From NCBI GenBank assembly GCA_934307335.1, contig CAKRCL010000003.1, positions 1 through 64,000 on the forward strand: DNA of 64,000 nt, given 5' to 3'. Made by a program: the position numbers and the translations under genes. A model generated the notes under the pieces. It ran no database searches, had not been told where the DNA came from, and saw nothing but the letters and a program-made list of their open reading frames with translations. The DNA comes from an uncultured Dorea sp. (GTDB taxonomy: Bacteria; Bacillota; Clostridia; Lachnospirales; Lachnospiraceae). Positions 1 to 10,635 of the stretch are shown piece by piece. Numbering within the stretch: position 1 is the first letter of the stretch; each line of letters opens with the position of its first letter.

Positions 1-681
1 ACTTACATCAGTTGCGATGGTTGTTGAAATATATTTTCTATAATAATTGGCAGATAATCCATAACGAACAACTGCAACTTCATACGCTAGGCGTTCATCA
101 TATTCTTCGGAAATTTTGTATTGTGTATACATCAGATAATCCATTACCTGTTTAGCTGATGCAGTTGCCTCATTAAATCCAAGCTTATTATTAACACCAA
201 GTTCATCAATTGTTGCCACACCAAAAACATCCGCCAAAAATCTTAATTTCGCGGTTCCACTAACTGTGTATTCAAACTCTTTGCCATTATAGGAAATATT
301 AAAATTGTTATCTGGCATATCACCCCGAGATTCTAATATCTGAATGGCTCTTGCAATGGTTTCATTTAATTCTTCAGATCTTTCCGCAGAAGAATCATAG
401 GTTCCGTTGTCCTCAATTACAACAGAATAAGCCAGTTCGTTATATGCAAGAAGAACTCCGTTGCGGTCATAAATATTTCCACGCGTTCCTTCAACTTCTT
501 TTGTCTTTTGAATCTGAAGTTCGTATTTGTCAGTGTAGTCCTGCCCTTTTACAATCTGCAGATAAAATACACGTTGAAATAAAATTGCCGACAAAACGCA
601 AAATACTACAATTGCTATAAATGTTCTTGATTTTACGATTTCACTTACTCCGGACTTGATCCGGTTCCACAAATTAAACAA
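1..681 (-). CDS. mrdA: Penicillin-binding protein 2-type transpeptidase, partial (C-terminal part beyond the left edge)
   Basis: Class B PBP that cross-links peptidoglycan during elongation together with MreBCD and RodA. About 227 N-terminal residues are inside the window and the frame is open to the edge. A membrane anchor lies at about residues 20-35, followed by the RGNIYDRNG motif (about 67-75) typical of the N-terminal pedestal of class B PBPs. The transpeptidase domain with its SxxK serine would lie outside. The start is taken as TTG overlapping the mreD stop, 11 bases after an AAAGGAG sequence; a second in-frame TTG nine bases on is possible. Position directly after mreB, mreC and mreD is the classic mreBCD-mrdA order, which supports PBP2 rather than a division PBP. 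Confidence 0.85.
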   Translation of the reverse strand, partial: MFNLWNRIKSGVSEIVKSRTFIAIVVFCVLSAILFQRVFYLQIVKGQDYTDKYELQIQKTKEVEGTRGNIYDRNGVLLAYNELAYSVVIEDNGTYDSSAERSEELNETIARAIQILESRGDMPDNNFNISYNGKEFEYTVSGTAKLRFLADVFGVATIDELGVNNKLGFNEATASAKQVMDYLMYTQYKISEEYDERLAYEVAVVRYGLSANYYRKYISTTIATDVS

Positions 682-1192
682 ATCGACTTGCACTCCTTTG
701 CTCTTCTGCTTCTAGTTTTTTGTTGATGTGTAAGATGATCTGGTATACGATCAAAGTTGCCAGTATTGTATATACAAGCTCTGGAAGAATAATATGCAGT
801 AAATATGTGGTAAACTGAAAATCTCCCTTCAGAATATATCCGCAAAAGCATATGACACCACCATAAATCATTTCGCTGGCACTGATAAGCACCAGAGGAA
901 GTTTGATATCATCGTCATAAAAAAGACGTTTGAATTTTCCGTTTAAATATCCGATTACGGCGTATAGAAAAATATAAAATCCAAGTGTATTTCCCCAGAA
1001 TATATCGGTCATTAGTCCACAGATCACACCGACTGCCATACCCTCTTTCCGACCACGCATGAATCCAAAAGATGCTGTGACGATTATAAAAAGATTGGGC
1101 TGTACAGAGGCAAATGCCAGTGATGGAAAAATGTTACTCTGCAGAAGAAAACACAGGATAATAATAGCCAGTGTTATAATCTTTCTTTTCAT
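674..1192 (-). CDS. mreD: Rod shape-determining protein MreD
   Basis: Small integral membrane protein (172 residues) of the elongasome that works with MreC and the PBP2/RodA synthase. The sequence is strongly hydrophobic with about five predicted membrane segments and a short polar C-terminal tail; length fits the family (160-180). Sequence conservation in MreD is low, so the call rests on topology, size and its place between mreC and the PBP2 gene. The stop codon overlaps the proposed TTG start of the next gene, which points to translational coupling. Confidence 0.9.
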   Translation of the reverse strand: MKRKIITLAIIILCFLLQSNIFPSLAFASVQPNLFIIVTASFGFMRGRKEGMAVGVICGLMTDIFWGNTLGFYIFLYAVIGYLNGKFKRLFYDDDIKLPLVLISASEMIYGGVICFCGYILKGDFQFTTYLLHIILPELVYTILATLIVYQIILHINKKLEAEEQRSASRFV

Positions 1193-1198
1193 AGATGC

Positions 1199-2092
1199 TT
1201 ACTCTCCCTTTGCTGCATCAGTCGTAGATGTATCTTCTTTATCACTTGTAAGGTCCTCTTTTGTCTTTGCAAGAACAAGTACTTCCTGAATCTTACTGAA
1301 ATCGACTGCCGGTGTAATATAACCGGAACGTGTAAGATTATTTGAGTCTACGTTAATTTCACTGATATATCCGATAAAAAGTCCCTGGACAAATCGATCA
1401 CTGACATAGGAAGTTACAACTTGTTCTCCAACCTGGATATCATTATCATTATTCGCAAGTTTTTCAAAACGCACTCTTCCGTCATCCATTAATTTCAAAT
1501 CACCACGTACAATGCAAGTGTCGGATGTGGAAAGTATCATCGCACTGACATTACTGGAATTATCAATGATAGAACGGACTCTCGCATAATGAGGTCCAAC
1601 TTCTGTTACAAGTCCAACGAGTCCGCTTCCGGCAAGTACATTACAATTTACTTTTATTCCGTCTTTGCTTCCTTTATCAATTGTAAAATCACTGAACCAG
1701 TTCGTGCCATTATTGGCGATTACATGTGCACCAATCTTGTCATAATCAGAATAATTTTGATCCAGTTTGTAAAGTTCTCTCAGGCGTTCCAACTCATATT
1801 CATCTTGTCTGAGGCGTGTATTGTCGATTGTCAGCTCGTCCACTTTGGATTGAAGAGTTTCATTTTGCTTTTTCATATCCTGAAGAGTTTCAAAATTATC
1901 GGAAAGATCGCTCATCCACCTTCCGATATAACTGATTCCTTTTTGCATTGGTATGACGGTGTAATTGCCGACAAATCGAAGTGGGCCGCCACCGTCTGTT
2001 ATCCGGTCAACGCCCAATAGGATGACGCAGATGACAGCAATAATTGCAAGCCAGTATTTACTTGGAATTGAGGATTGGTTTTTTATTTTCAT
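1199..2092 (-). CDS. mreC: Rod shape-determining protein MreC
   Basis: Bitopic membrane protein (297 residues) that forms the extracytoplasmic part of the elongasome and contacts PBP2. One transmembrane helix lies at about residues 13-32, then a coiled coil of about 45 residues (about 65-110), then the beta-rich MreC domain to about residue 275 and an acidic tail. This is the standard MreC order and length. It lies 2 bases after mreB and 6 before mreD, so the three are one operon. Confidence 0.95.
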   Translation of the reverse strand: MKIKNQSSIPSKYWLAIIAVICVILLGVDRITDGGGPLRFVGNYTVIPMQKGISYIGRWMSDLSDNFETLQDMKKQNETLQSKVDELTIDNTRLRQDEYELERLRELYKLDQNYSDYDKIGAHVIANNGTNWFSDFTIDKGSKDGIKVNCNVLAGSGLVGLVTEVGPHYARVRSIIDNSSNVSAMILSTSDTCIVRGDLKLMDDGRVRFEKLANNDNDIQVGEQVVTSYVSDRFVQGLFIGYISEINVDSNNLTRSGYITPAVDFSKIQEVLVLAKTKEDLTSDKEDTSTTDAAKGE

Positions 2093-2093
2093 A

Positions 2094-3116
2094 TTATCTC
2101 ATCCACCTATAACTTTCGTCTAACATTGAGTATGCTAATTTACTGAGGTCTTTAGAAAGCATAATTTTCTTTAACCCATTAACAGCACAGATGCCAGGTT
2201 TGTCTGCTGTTGTTGTACGAATCTTTGTCATACTTTCAACATAGGCATCCAGACCGCTCATATTGGCTATTCCGCCGGTCAGATAAATTCCGTTCTTGTA
2301 AATGGCCTTTCGGATCTCCGGAGGTGTACGGTCGAGCATAGAACGAACGGCTTTCATACATTCCAGAAGTGTGTCCTTAAAAGCTGCTCTTACAAGTGTG
2401 ATTGAAATAGTTTTACGCATCGGAAGACCTGTGATCAAATCACGTCCGGCAACGGAAAAGGCTGTTTCGGAATCTCCGTTAAATACATCGAACTGTTGTC
2501 TTAATATCTCTGCAGTCCGACTTCCGATTAAAAAGTCATGGCTGTTTCTGACAAGGTTCACAATTTCCTGATCTAAAGTTGTACCGCCAAGTTTTAAAAG
2601 TCTGTTGAATACAATACCACCTTCTGTAAGAACGGAAAGCTCTGTTGTCTCACCGCCGAAGTTGATGATCATAACGCCTGTTGTATTTTGTACATCAATT
2701 CCGAGACCAACAGCATCTGCGATAGATCGTTCTACGATATTAACCTCTCTGGCTTTTGCATTTGAATGGATAACCAGGTCAAAAAAGGCTTTTTTCTGAA
2801 CTTCTGTTACATCGGTAGGTACAGCGATTACATATTCCGCACCACGACTGAAATGTCGGTTCTTTTTCAGAATATTCTGCAGCAGATTCTGCATATCATT
2901 GAAACGGGAGATGACTCCTTCCCGCATAGGAAAAGCGACCTCAATATCTGGAGGGGTCTTTTCGTACATCTGATAGGCATCTTCGCCAATTGCAATAATT
3001 TCTTTTTTATCTTGAACAGCAAGTACATTTTTCTCTTTCCAGATTGTGTCTTGCTTTTTGTCATAGACTTTAATTTCATAGGATCCAAGATCCAGTCCAT
3101 AGGTATTCCTTGCCAT
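2094..3116 (-). CDS. mreB: Actin-like cell-shape protein MreB
   Basis: Bacterial actin that forms membrane-associated filaments directing lateral wall synthesis (340 residues). Phosphate-binding loop GLDLGS is at residues 6-11, a second nucleotide-binding stretch IINFGGETTE lies mid-protein, and LTGGIANM near the C-terminus is the adenosine loop. The start is the ATG beginning MARNTYG, because AAAGGAT lies just before it and just after the radC stop; an in-frame ATG 36 bases upstream lies inside radC and has no ribosome site of its own. The operon order is radC, mreB, mreC, mreD, mrdA. Confidence 0.95.
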   Translation of the reverse strand: MARNTYGLDLGSYEIKVYDKKQDTIWKEKNVLAVQDKKEIIAIGEDAYQMYEKTPPDIEVAFPMREGVISRFNDMQNLLQNILKKNRHFSRGAEYVIAVPTDVTEVQKKAFFDLVIHSNAKAREVNIVERSIADAVGLGIDVQNTTGVMIINFGGETTELSVLTEGGIVFNRLLKLGGTTLDQEIVNLVRNSHDFLIGSRTAEILRQQFDVFNGDSETAFSVAGRDLITGLPMRKTISITLVRAAFKDTLLECMKAVRSMLDRTPPEIRKAIYKNGIYLTGGIANMSGLDAYVESMTKIRTTTADKPGICAVNGLKKIMLSKDLSKLAYSMLDESYRWMR

Positions 3117-3132
3117 ATGATTTAAATCCTTT

Positions 3133-3825
3133 CTACAGCATTCCTTCTTCACGAAAACTCACATAACAATTATTCCCAATTATGATGTGGTCTAACAGCT
3201 CGATTCCGATGAGAGCTCCCGCGTCTTGAATGCGCCTTGTGATGAGCCGGTCTTCTCTGCTTGGAGTAGGTTCACCACTTGGATGATTATGTAAAATAAT
3301 AACAAATACAGCATTCTTTTGTAATGCTTCAATAAATAATTCTCTCGGTGTGATCAGGGAAGCATTGACTGTCCCTTTTGATATATTCGTTTCGCCGATA
3401 AGTTTTGATTTGGAATTCAACATGAGAAGCTTCATAATCTCCTGCTTTTCATGTCGCAGATCTTCCATGTAGTACTTTGCAATCGAATCCGGATTTTGAA
3501 AACTTAATAATTCCCCGGCAGAGGCTTTGGAAAGTCTCTTTGCAAGCTCTGAGATACAGGATAACTGAACTGCCTTGACACGTCCTATGCCGCGAATACT
3601 TTTCAGCCTTTCAAGACTGAATTGATGAAGCCCTAAAATCCCGCTTTCACCGTTGTGATACAAAATGCGCTGAGCAAGTTCCAGTGCATTTTCCCCACGT
3701 GTACCAGTCCGTAATAGAACAGCCAGAAGTTCTGTGTCACTCAGAGCACCGGCGCCGAGCTTTTCACATTTTTCATAAGGTCTGTCAGCACTCGGTATCT
3801 CTTTCATGGTATTTTTTTGATTCAT
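3133..3825 (-). CDS. radC: RadC family JAB-domain protein
   Basis: 230-residue protein with an N-terminal helix-hairpin-helix-like region (IRGIGRVKAVQL, about residues 75-90) and a C-terminal JAB/MPN domain. The metal-binding HNHPSG motif is at about residue 180, followed by the S-x-x-D ligand (SREDRL), so the JAMM signature is complete. RadC was once called a DNA repair protein; its biochemical role remains unclear and a metalloprotease or nuclease-like activity is inferred only from the fold. AAAGGA precedes the chosen ATG closely; a second ATG six codons on is possible. Placement before mreBCD is common in Firmicutes. Confidence 0.93.
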   Translation of the reverse strand: MNQKNTMKEIPSADRPYEKCEKLGAGALSDTELLAVLLRTGTRGENALELAQRILYHNGESGILGLHQFSLERLKSIRGIGRVKAVQLSCISELAKRLSKASAGELLSFQNPDSIAKYYMEDLRHEKQEIMKLLMLNSKSKLIGETNISKGTVNASLITPRELFIEALQKNAVFVIILHNHPSGEPTPSREDRLITRRIQDAGALIGIELLDHIIIGNNCYVSFREEGML

Positions 3826-3860
3826 ATATTCCTTTAGATTCGATGATTCTCTTTCGTAGA

Positions 3861-4121
3861 CTATAAGAAGCGATAAATGATAATTGCAATCACAACGCCT
3901 ACAATACTGGCGATAGTAATCTTGATTGTAAGACCGAATGTGATAACCAGAAGTCCAAGGTTGACTACAATCGGTGTATCAAGTCCAAACGTCTGTCCAT
4001 AGCCCAGCCAGCTAAGCGCAGGTACCCCTTCTGCCAGCATGCCAATAAAGCCTCCAAGAACGATTCCTGTCAATAATAACAGAAAAAGCGCCCAGGAATT
4101 CTTTCCGCCTGCTCCCTTCAT
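3861..4121 (-). CDS. DUF4321 small membrane protein
   Basis: 86-residue protein with two long hydrophobic segments (about residues 10-30 and 50-85), separated by a short loop with LSWLGYGQTFG. The pattern matches DUF4321 proteins that sit beside radC-mreB in Clostridia. Function is unknown; the conserved neighbourhood suggests a link to envelope growth, which is inference. A strong GAGGAGGAG ribosome site precedes the ATG. It is the first gene of the radC-mre operon. Confidence 0.8.
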   Translation of the reverse strand: MKGAGGKNSWALFLLLLTGIVLGGFIGMLAEGVPALSWLGYGQTFGLDTPIVVNLGLLVITFGLTIKITIASIVGVVIAIIIYRFL

Positions 4122-4165
4122 ATGTACTCCTCCTCAATGTTCTTCTATCTAAAAAACTCAATACA

Positions 4166-4194
4166 TTTTAGCACATTTCCAGAAATGTGTATAG
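4166..4194 (-). promoter_or_regulatory. Possible promoter of the DUF4321-radC-mre operon with a dyad in the spacer
   Basis: On the minus strand TATACA and TAAAAT are 17 bases apart. The spacer is filled by CACATTTC-TG-GAAATGTG, a perfect 8-base dyad (4173-4190). The -35 is weak (4 of 6), so the assignment is tentative; the dyad could be an operator or part of a terminator of the upstream flavoprotein gene. Confidence 0.35.
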
Positions 4195-4215
4195 ACTTAT
4201 ACCCTTAAAAAATTC

Positions 4216-5862
4216 TTAAACATTTCCTAAGTTGTCGAAAGGTTTATATATTTGACTGACAGCTTCTGCCACTTTTAGTCCATCCATGGCAGCTGATGTA
4301 ATACCGCCTGCATACCCTGCTCCTTCTCCACATGGGTAGATTCCTTTTATTGAACTTTGCAGTGTATCGTCACGGATAATACGGACCGGTGAAGAAGTCC
4401 GGCTTTCTACTCCGGAAAGAACAGCATCGTCACGGTCATATCCTGAAATTTTCCGACCAAAATCTGTGATTCCTTCTTCAAGAGAATGTGCAATGAATTC
4501 CGGAAAAATGCTGCGCACATTGCCCCAGGAATAAGCACCTTTCATCTGTGGTTCAATCGCACCTGCATCTGTGGAAGGTATATTCTTTTTGAAATCACCG
4601 AAAAGCTGTACTGGAATTTTGCCATTTCCTTCTTTATAAGCAGCTTCTTCTAACTGTCGTTGCAGCGCAAGCCCACCCAGTACTCCGGATTTTGGGAAAT
4701 CTTTTGGATCCACTGTTACAATTACGGCACTGTTGGCATTTTTGCCGTCACGCCCACTATAGCTCATACCATTAACTGCAAGGCGCTTTTCTTCAGAAGA
4801 AGCATTGACAACATAACCACCCGGACACATACAAAATGTATAGACACCACGGCCGGCTTCGGTTTTTGCAGTCAATTTGTATGCGGCAGCAGGCAGACAA
4901 TCCGGAGCATCTTTTCCATACTGGGAATTGTTTATCATTTCTTGCGGATGTTCCACACGGACACCAACTGCGAAAGATTTTGGTTCCATATTTACTTCCA
5001 GAAGATTTAAAAGTTCGAATGTATCACGAGCACTGTGTCCGATTGCAAGAATCGCAATTTCTGCCGGGATATCTTCTCCGATTTTTGTTCTTGTGTCTTC
5101 TACATGTAATATTGAAAGTTGTGGTTTATCAGAAAAATCAATCTTACGTTTTGTACGAAAACCAGTTACTTTTGTGTGAAAACGGACCTCACCGCCCATG
5201 GATATGATTGCCTGACGGATATTTTTTACGACTTCAGAGAGGATATCTGTTCCAATATGCGGTTTTGCATCATACAAAATAGATTCCGGTGCCCCGTATT
5301 TTACAAAAAGTCGCAGTACTTCTTTGCCACGATGATAAGTATCATGAACAAGTGTATTTAGTTTTCCGTCGGAAAATGTTCCGGCTCCGCCTTCTCCGAA
5401 CTGAACGTTTGATTCTGGATTTAATTTACCGGTTTTCCAGAAATTCTGTACGTCTTTTTGTCGTTCTTCCATGGAAGCCCCACGTTCCAGAAGAATCGGG
5501 CGATATCCCATGCGGGCAAGCTCATAACCGCAAAAAAGCCCGGCAGGGCCAGTACCAATTACAACAGGTCTGTGGGAAAGTGACTGCTTTCCCGAAGGAA
5601 CACAGCTGTAATTATCGGAATCTGATTTTAAAGAAATATTGTTATTCTTTATTCTTTTGAAAATACGTTTTTCATCCGTAACAGTTGCCAAGATAGTATA
5701 AACATAAAAAAGCTCTGGCTTTTTACGGGCGTCCATAGATTTTTTTACAATCTGCCAATTCAGAAGATCTTTTTTTGAGATCTTTAATAGTGTCCGTATT
5801 TTCTTTTCAAGATCAGTAGTATTATGAGTAACCGGAAGCTTTAATTGACTAATTTGAATCAT
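4216..5862 (-). CDS. FAD-dependent oxidoreductase of the COG2509 type
   Basis: 548-residue cytosolic flavoprotein. After about 95 residues with a small N-terminal alpha/beta domain comes a dinucleotide-binding fold with GTGPAGLFCGYELARMG, then ERGASMEERQKDV and the glycine-rich FGEGGAGTFSDGKLNT, both characteristic of this uncharacterised dehydrogenase family. A C-terminal YPCGEGAGYAGGI segment closes the FAD site. Substrate is unknown. The start is the ATG of MIQISQ because GAAGGAG lies 6 bases before it; the ATG 15 bases upstream contains that ribosome site in its own coding sequence. It stands alone, with a gap on both sides. Confidence 0.85.
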   Translation of the reverse strand: MIQISQLKLPVTHNTTDLEKKIRTLLKISKKDLLNWQIVKKSMDARKKPELFYVYTILATVTDEKRIFKRIKNNNISLKSDSDNYSCVPSGKQSLSHRPVVIGTGPAGLFCGYELARMGYRPILLERGASMEERQKDVQNFWKTGKLNPESNVQFGEGGAGTFSDGKLNTLVHDTYHRGKEVLRLFVKYGAPESILYDAKPHIGTDILSEVVKNIRQAIISMGGEVRFHTKVTGFRTKRKIDFSDKPQLSILHVEDTRTKIGEDIPAEIAILAIGHSARDTFELLNLLEVNMEPKSFAVGVRVEHPQEMINNSQYGKDAPDCLPAAAYKLTAKTEAGRGVYTFCMCPGGYVVNASSEEKRLAVNGMSYSGRDGKNANSAVIVTVDPKDFPKSGVLGGLALQRQLEEAAYKEGNGKIPVQLFGDFKKNIPSTDAGAIEPQMKGAYSWGNVRSIFPEFIAHSLEEGITDFGRKISGYDRDDAVLSGVESRTSSPVRIIRDDTLQSSIKGIYPCGEGAGYAGGITSAAMDGLKVAEAVSQIYKPFDNLGNV

Positions 5863-5913
5863 GGTGCTCTCCTTCATATATGAAAACTAATTTATATAAA
5901 CAGGTCAAATGAA

Positions 5914-5955
5914 AAACCAAAGTCATTTTCGCTTTCGCAAAAAAGACCTTGGTTT
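5914..5955 (-). terminator. Terminator after glgP
   Basis: On the minus strand an AAACCAAGGTC arm pairs with GACTTTGGTTT around a GCGAAAGC loop and is followed by TTTTTC. It lies 37 bases after the glgP stop and ends the alpha-glucan operon. Confidence 0.65.
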
Positions 5956-5991
5956 AGTATAGCTCATATTTTTTATACAGACAAGTAGTGA

Positions 5992-8244
5992 TTAGATTTT
6001 CCAGATGTCTCGGTTATATTCAGCGATTGTACGATCAGATGAAAAATAGCCGGCTTCTGCAGTATTAATTAACATTTTTTTTGCCCATTTCATTCGTTCT
6101 TCGTAATCTTCAATCATATTTTCTTTAATTGTAATATAATCTTTTAGATCAAGCAGGGTCATAAACCAGTCTTTGCTGATCAATTCCTTATACAATCTGC
6201 ATAAGTTTTCCGGGTCTCCGATTCTGATCAGTTCTTTACTGATGATAAAATCAACCAGTTCTTGAATAAATGGATCATTATCATAATATTCACTGGAATG
6301 ATAACCATCCGTCTCATATAGTTCGATGACTTCCTGGCTGGATCTGCCAAATATATAGATATTCTCTTCACCTACTAAATCACAGATTTCTACATTTGCA
6401 CCGTCCATCGTTCCAAGTGTCAGAGCACCATTTAACATAAATTTCATGTTTCCGGTTCCGCTTGCCTCTTTTGAAGCCAGTGAAATCTGTTCTGAAATAT
6501 CACAGGCCGGGATCAGGTGTGATGCTTCTGTGACATTATAATTTTCAACCATAACTACTTTTAAATAAGGGCTGACTTGTGGATCGGATAAAGTCAGTTG
6601 CTGCAAACAGAGAATCAAATGAATGATATCTTTTGCCAGCGTGTAGGCAGGTGCCGCTTTTGCACCAAAAATCATGGTGATTGGACGTTTTGGTAATTTA
6701 CCGGATTTGATTTGCTTATATTTATAAATTGCATAAAGAGCATTCATTTGTTGCCGTTTATATTCGTGCAGTCGTTTAATCTGAATATCAAAAATAGAAT
6801 CTGGGTCAATTACGATTCCTTGTGTTTCTTTTAAATGTGCACAAAGTTTTTTCTTGTTGTTTTTCTTAATATCCAGTAAATGTGTTAATACTTCTGTATC
6901 ATCCTGGTATTTTAGTAGCTTTTTTAGCTCCATGGAGTCATTTTTCCAGGTGTCATCAATTAAAGCACTGATATAAGCGGCTAATTCCGGATTACAGTGC
7001 ATCAACCATCTACGAAATGTGATTCCATTTGTTTTGTTGTTAAATTTATCCGGATAAATATCATAAAATGCTTTTAGTTCTGAATTTTTTAAAATATCTG
7101 TGTGAAGAGCGGCAACACCATTGACACTGAATCCATAGTGAATATCCATATGAGCCATGTGTACACGATTCTGTTTGTCGATAATAGCTACTGCTTCATC
7201 CGGATAGTTCTGTTTTACTTTTTCGTCCAGTTTTTTTATAATCGGCACAAGATGTGGTACAACTTCTTCAAGGTAATCAATTGGCCATTTTTCCAGAGCT
7301 TCGGCTAAAATAGTATGATTAGTATAAGCGCATGTTTTGGTTACAAGTTCCGCTGCTGTATCAAAATCTATGCCTTCTTCCATAAGCAGACGAATCAACT
7401 CAGGAATAACCATAGATGGGTGTGTATCATTTATCTGGATTACGGCATGCTCAGGTAGTGAAGAGAGCGTAAAATTCTGATCTTTTAATTCTTTTAAAAT
7501 GAGTTTTGCGCCACAGCTTACCATAAAGTATTGCTGGTAAATACGTAGTAATTGTCCGGCTTTGTCACTGTCATCCGGATATAAAAATAATGTCAGATTT
7601 TTTGCAATATCATTTTTGTTAAAAGAAATTCCATTTTCCACAAGATTTTCATCTATCGAGTCCACATCAAAAAGATGAAGCTTATTGATTCCATTGTTGT
7701 AACCCGGAACATCAATATCATACATAGATGCCTGAAGAGTAAAGGATGCAAATTGAACAGGGAAATGTATGTCTGTTTTCGTTAACCAGCATTCTTTTTC
7801 AAGCCATGGATTTTTGGTTTCTTTTTGTTTCAAATGATCAAATACTTGACGAAATAATCCAAAATGATAGTTTAATCCGATTCCGGCACCAGGTAGTCCA
7901 AGTGTTGCCATAGAATCCAGAAAACATGCAGCCAGTCGGCCAAGTCCACCGTTGCCAAGAGATGGTTCTGGTTCTACTTCTTCGATTTCAGACAAAGATT
8001 TTCCGTTTTCTTGCAAGAGATTTTTGATATCTTCATAGATACCAAGATTGATCAAATTATTTGAAAGAAGTTTTCCAATCAAAAATTCAGCGGAAATGTA
8101 ATATATCTTTTTTGTACCCTGATTTTCAGATTTTTTTTCGCACAGATCTTTTGTGAGATGAAGTAAAGCATAATAAAGGCTTTGGTTATCAGCGGTTTCA
8201 ATGGATGTCTGGAGTTTTTCTTCCAGATAATTTTTAAAATTCAT
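5992..8244 (-). CDS. glgP: Glycogen/maltodextrin phosphorylase
   Basis: GT35 enzyme that removes glucose units from alpha-1,4-glucans with phosphate, giving glucose 1-phosphate (750 residues, normal for Firmicute enzymes). The active-site pieces are present: [19 protein letters not shown] in the N-terminal half, the INDTHPS stretch, and the pyridoxal-phosphate lysine in [10 protein letters not shown] at about residue 600 followed by [11 protein letters not shown]. The start is the ATG of MNFKNYL, with AAAGGAG 7 bases upstream; the longer open frame runs into malQ and is not used. It follows malQ by 19 bases, so phosphorolysis and chain transfer are made together from imported maltodextrin. 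Confidence 0.95.
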   Translation of the reverse strand: MNFKNYLEEKLQTSIETADNQSLYYALLHLTKDLCEKKSENQGTKKIYYISAEFLIGKLLSNNLINLGIYEDIKNLLQENGKSLSEIEEVEPEPSLGNGGLGRLAACFLDSMATLGLPGAGIGLNYHFGLFRQVFDHLKQKETKNPWLEKECWLTKTDIHFPVQFASFTLQASMYDIDVPGYNNGINKLHLFDVDSIDENLVENGISFNKNDIAKNLTLFLYPDDSDKAGQLLRIYQQYFMVSCGAKLILKELKDQNFTLSSLPEHAVIQINDTHPSMVIPELIRLLMEEGIDFDTAAELVTKTCAYTNHTILAEALEKWPIDYLEEVVPHLVPIIKKLDEKVKQNYPDEAVAIIDKQNRVHMAHMDIHYGFSVNGVAALHTDILKNSELKAFYDIYPDKFNNKTNGITFRRWLMHCNPELAAYISALIDDTWKNDSMELKKLLKYQDDTEVLTHLLDIKKNNKKKLCAHLKETQGIVIDPDSIFDIQIKRLHEYKRQQMNALYAIYKYKQIKSGKLPKRPITMIFGAKAAPAYTLAKDIIHLILCLQQLTLSDPQVSPYLKVVMVENYNVTEASHLIPACDISEQISLASKEASGTGNMKFMLNGALTLGTMDGANVEICDLVGEENIYIFGRSSQEVIELYETDGYHSSEYYDNDPFIQELVDFIISKELIRIGDPENLCRLYKELISKDWFMTLLDLKDYITIKENMIEDYEERMKWAKKMLINTAEAGYFSSDRTIAEYNRDIWKI

Positions 8245-8263
8245 AACGTTTCTCCTTTTGTTG

Positions 8264-9754
8264 TCAACTACGCGCGCATAATAGAGTAATTGTTTTAATT
8301 TTTTCAGCAAGATTTTCAGAAAAAGCTGATTCATCTATCCGCCAGGTCCAGTTTCCACCTAAAGTAGATGGTGTATTTATACGTGCCTCTTTGCCAAGTC
8401 CTAAGTAGTCCTGAATAGGAATAATACATGTGTTTGCAACACTACGCATTGCAAGACGGATATAATCCCAATGAATTTCCTGGATTGGGGTATAATAATT
8501 TCCGATATAATTTAGAGCCATTTTTTTATCTGACTCTTTTAATACATGATACCAGCCTTGAATTGTATCGTTATCATGAGTTCCGGTATACACAACACAA
8601 TTCGGCTCATAATTATGTGGAAGATAATCACTGTCCTCTCTGGAGTCAAAAGCAAACTGAAGGACTTTCATTCCAGGAAATCCACTCTCTTTTAATAGTG
8701 TTTTAACAGAATCTGTCAGAAAGCCCAGATCTTCTGCAATAATCGGAAGTTCACCAAGAACTTCCCGTATTTTCATAAACAAATCTATACCTGGTCCTTT
8801 TTCCCAGTGTCCGTTTTGGGCAGTCGGTTCTCCATAAGGAATAGAATAGTATTCATCAAAACCACGGAAATGATCAATCCGCATAATATCATATAACTGG
8901 AAGCAGCTTTTGATTCGCTTGATCCACCAGGAAAAGCCAGTAGACTTATGATAGCTCCATCGATACAGGGGATTTCCCCATAGTTGTCCGGTTGCTGAAA
9001 AACCGTCTGGCGGACAGCCGGCGACTGCTGCCGGTAATCCAGTTTCATTTAACTGAAAAAGTTCAGGATGAGACCAAACATCTGCACTGTCATAGGCAAC
9101 ATAAATTGGAATATCACCTATAATCCGGATTCCTTTATCATTTGCATATTTCTTTAGTCTGTTCCACTGTTTAAAGAATTCATATTGTAAAAATTTGTAA
9201 AAACAAACATCATTTTTCAGCAAGTCATAATAATAAGATATTGCCTGAGGTCTTCGAAGACGGATATCTTCATCCCAACAATCCCAGCTTTTCCCTTGAA
9301 AATAATTTTTCACAGACATGTAAAGAGCATAATCATCAAGCCAGTCTTTTTGTGCTTCTAAAAAAACTAAATAATCGAAAGAATCCAGAAGCTGCTGCTC
9401 TTTTGCATGTTCATAAGCAATCCTTAAAATATCAAAACGATTTTGATAAAGTTTTCCATAATCAATTTGTTGTATGTTCTCACCAAAGTCTGTATGTCTG
9501 CAGAGTTCTTCTGTAAGAAGTCCTTCTTCGATTAAAGTATCTAAATCAATAAAGTAAGGATTTCCGGCAAAAGTTGAGAAAGATTGGTAAGGAGAATCTC
9601 CGTAGCTTGTTGGTCCAAGAGGAAGGATCTGCCATAGTGACTGACTGCTTTTTTGCAGCCAGTCAACAAATTTATAAGCTTCTTTTGAAAAAGAACCAAT
9701 ACCATATGGACCTGGTAATGCAGATACAGGCATTAAAATTCCACTTTGTCGCAT
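8264..9754 (-). CDS. malQ: 4-alpha-glucanotransferase (amylomaltase, GH77)
   Basis: Cytosolic enzyme that disproportionates maltodextrins, releasing glucose and giving longer chains for GlgP (496 residues, typical). Catalytic regions are visible: the nucleophile aspartate in [12 protein letters not shown], the acid/base glutamate in [13 protein letters not shown] and the transition-state aspartate in [13 protein letters not shown]. The N-terminal [19 protein letters not shown] is the family entry motif. AAAGGAG precedes the ATG. It sits between the sugar permease genes and glgP in one operon. Confidence 0.95.
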   Translation of the reverse strand: MRQSGILMPVSALPGPYGIGSFSKEAYKFVDWLQKSSQSLWQILPLGPTSYGDSPYQSFSTFAGNPYFIDLDTLIEEGLLTEELCRHTDFGENIQQIDYGKLYQNRFDILRIAYEHAKEQQLLDSFDYLVFLEAQKDWLDDYALYMSVKNYFQGKSWDCWDEDIRLRRPQAISYYYDLLKNDVCFYKFLQYEFFKQWNRLKKYANDKGIRIIGDIPIYVAYDSADVWSHPELFQLNETGLPAAVAGCPPDGFSATGQLWGNPLYRWSYHKSTGFSWWIKRIKSCFQLYDIMRIDHFRGFDEYYSIPYGEPTAQNGHWEKGPGIDLFMKIREVLGELPIIAEDLGFLTDSVKTLLKESGFPGMKVLQFAFDSREDSDYLPHNYEPNCVVYTGTHDNDTIQGWYHVLKESDKKMALNYIGNYYTPIQEIHWDYIRLAMRSVANTCIIPIQDYLGLGKEARINTPSTLGGNWTWRIDESAFSENLAEKIKTITLLCARS

Positions 9755-9795
9755 AATATTAACTCCTTTTATATCACTGTAAGTAAGATGTACAT

Positions 9796-10635
9796 TTAGC
9801 CTTTTACAGCTCCTGCTGCAACGCCCTTAATAATATGTTTCTGGCAGGACAGATAAAAGATGATGACTGGGATTACTGCGAGAATCAAAGCTGCCATAAC
9901 GGCACCCATATCGACACGTCCATAGCTTCCTTTCATGTACTGGATTGCGATGGAAATGGTTTTGTACTTGTTCAAATCTAAAACCAGATATGGAAGCAAA
10001 AAGTCATTCCAGATCCACATTGTCTCTAGAATACCAACAGAGATATACGTTGGTTTCATGATCGGAAGCACAACACTGAAAAATGTACGAATTGGAGTAC
10101 ACCCATCGATCATAGCTGCTTCTTCGATCTCAATCGGGATTGATTTTACAAATCCGCAGAACATAAATACCGCAAGTCCGGCTCCGAATCCCAGATAAAT
10201 AATGATAATGCCCCAAGGAGTACGAAGTCCCGTACGGTCTGCAACCAGTGACAGTGTGAACATGACCATCTGAAATGGTACAACCATGGAAAATACACAC
10301 AATAAATAAAGCATTTTTGTAAATTTAGATTTGACCCTTGTGATATACCATGCACACATAGATGTACATACAAGAATCACAAGCACAGAGCCAACTGTGA
10401 TGAATACAGTCCAACCGACTGCACTTAAAAGATCGTACTTGTTAATTGCAGTAACATAATTTTCCAGTCCGGTCATTGTTTTTGCATCTGGAAGATTGAA
10501 AGGCTCTTTATTAATAAAGACTTTCTTTTTAAAGGAATTCATAAGTACAATCAGGATTGGCAGGATGTAAACAACTCCAAGAATTGTGAATGCTCCGGTT
10601 CCAAATGTGCTCAGTGCACTTCTCTTCTTTTTCAT
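9796..10635 (-). CDS. Sugar ABC transporter permease, MalG/carbohydrate uptake family 1
   Basis: Inner-membrane subunit (279 residues, six predicted helices) of an importer. The cytosolic EAA loop that docks to the ATPase reads EAAMIDGCTPIRTFFSVVLP, about residues 190-210. The start codon directly abuts the stop of the partner permease and has AAAGGAGG upstream. By neighbours (malQ, glgP) the substrate is most likely maltose or maltodextrins; this is context, not residue-level evidence. No ATP-binding subunit is encoded nearby. Confidence 0.9.
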   Translation of the reverse strand: MKKKRSALSTFGTGAFTILGVVYILPILIVLMNSFKKKVFINKEPFNLPDAKTMTGLENYVTAINKYDLLSAVGWTVFITVGSVLVILVCTSMCAWYITRVKSKFTKMLYLLCVFSMVVPFQMVMFTLSLVADRTGLRTPWGIIIIYLGFGAGLAVFMFCGFVKSIPIEIEEAAMIDGCTPIRTFFSVVLPIMKPTYISVGILETMWIWNDFLLPYLVLDLNKYKTISIAIQYMKGSYGRVDMGAVMAALILAVIPVIIFYLSCQKHIIKGVAAGAVKG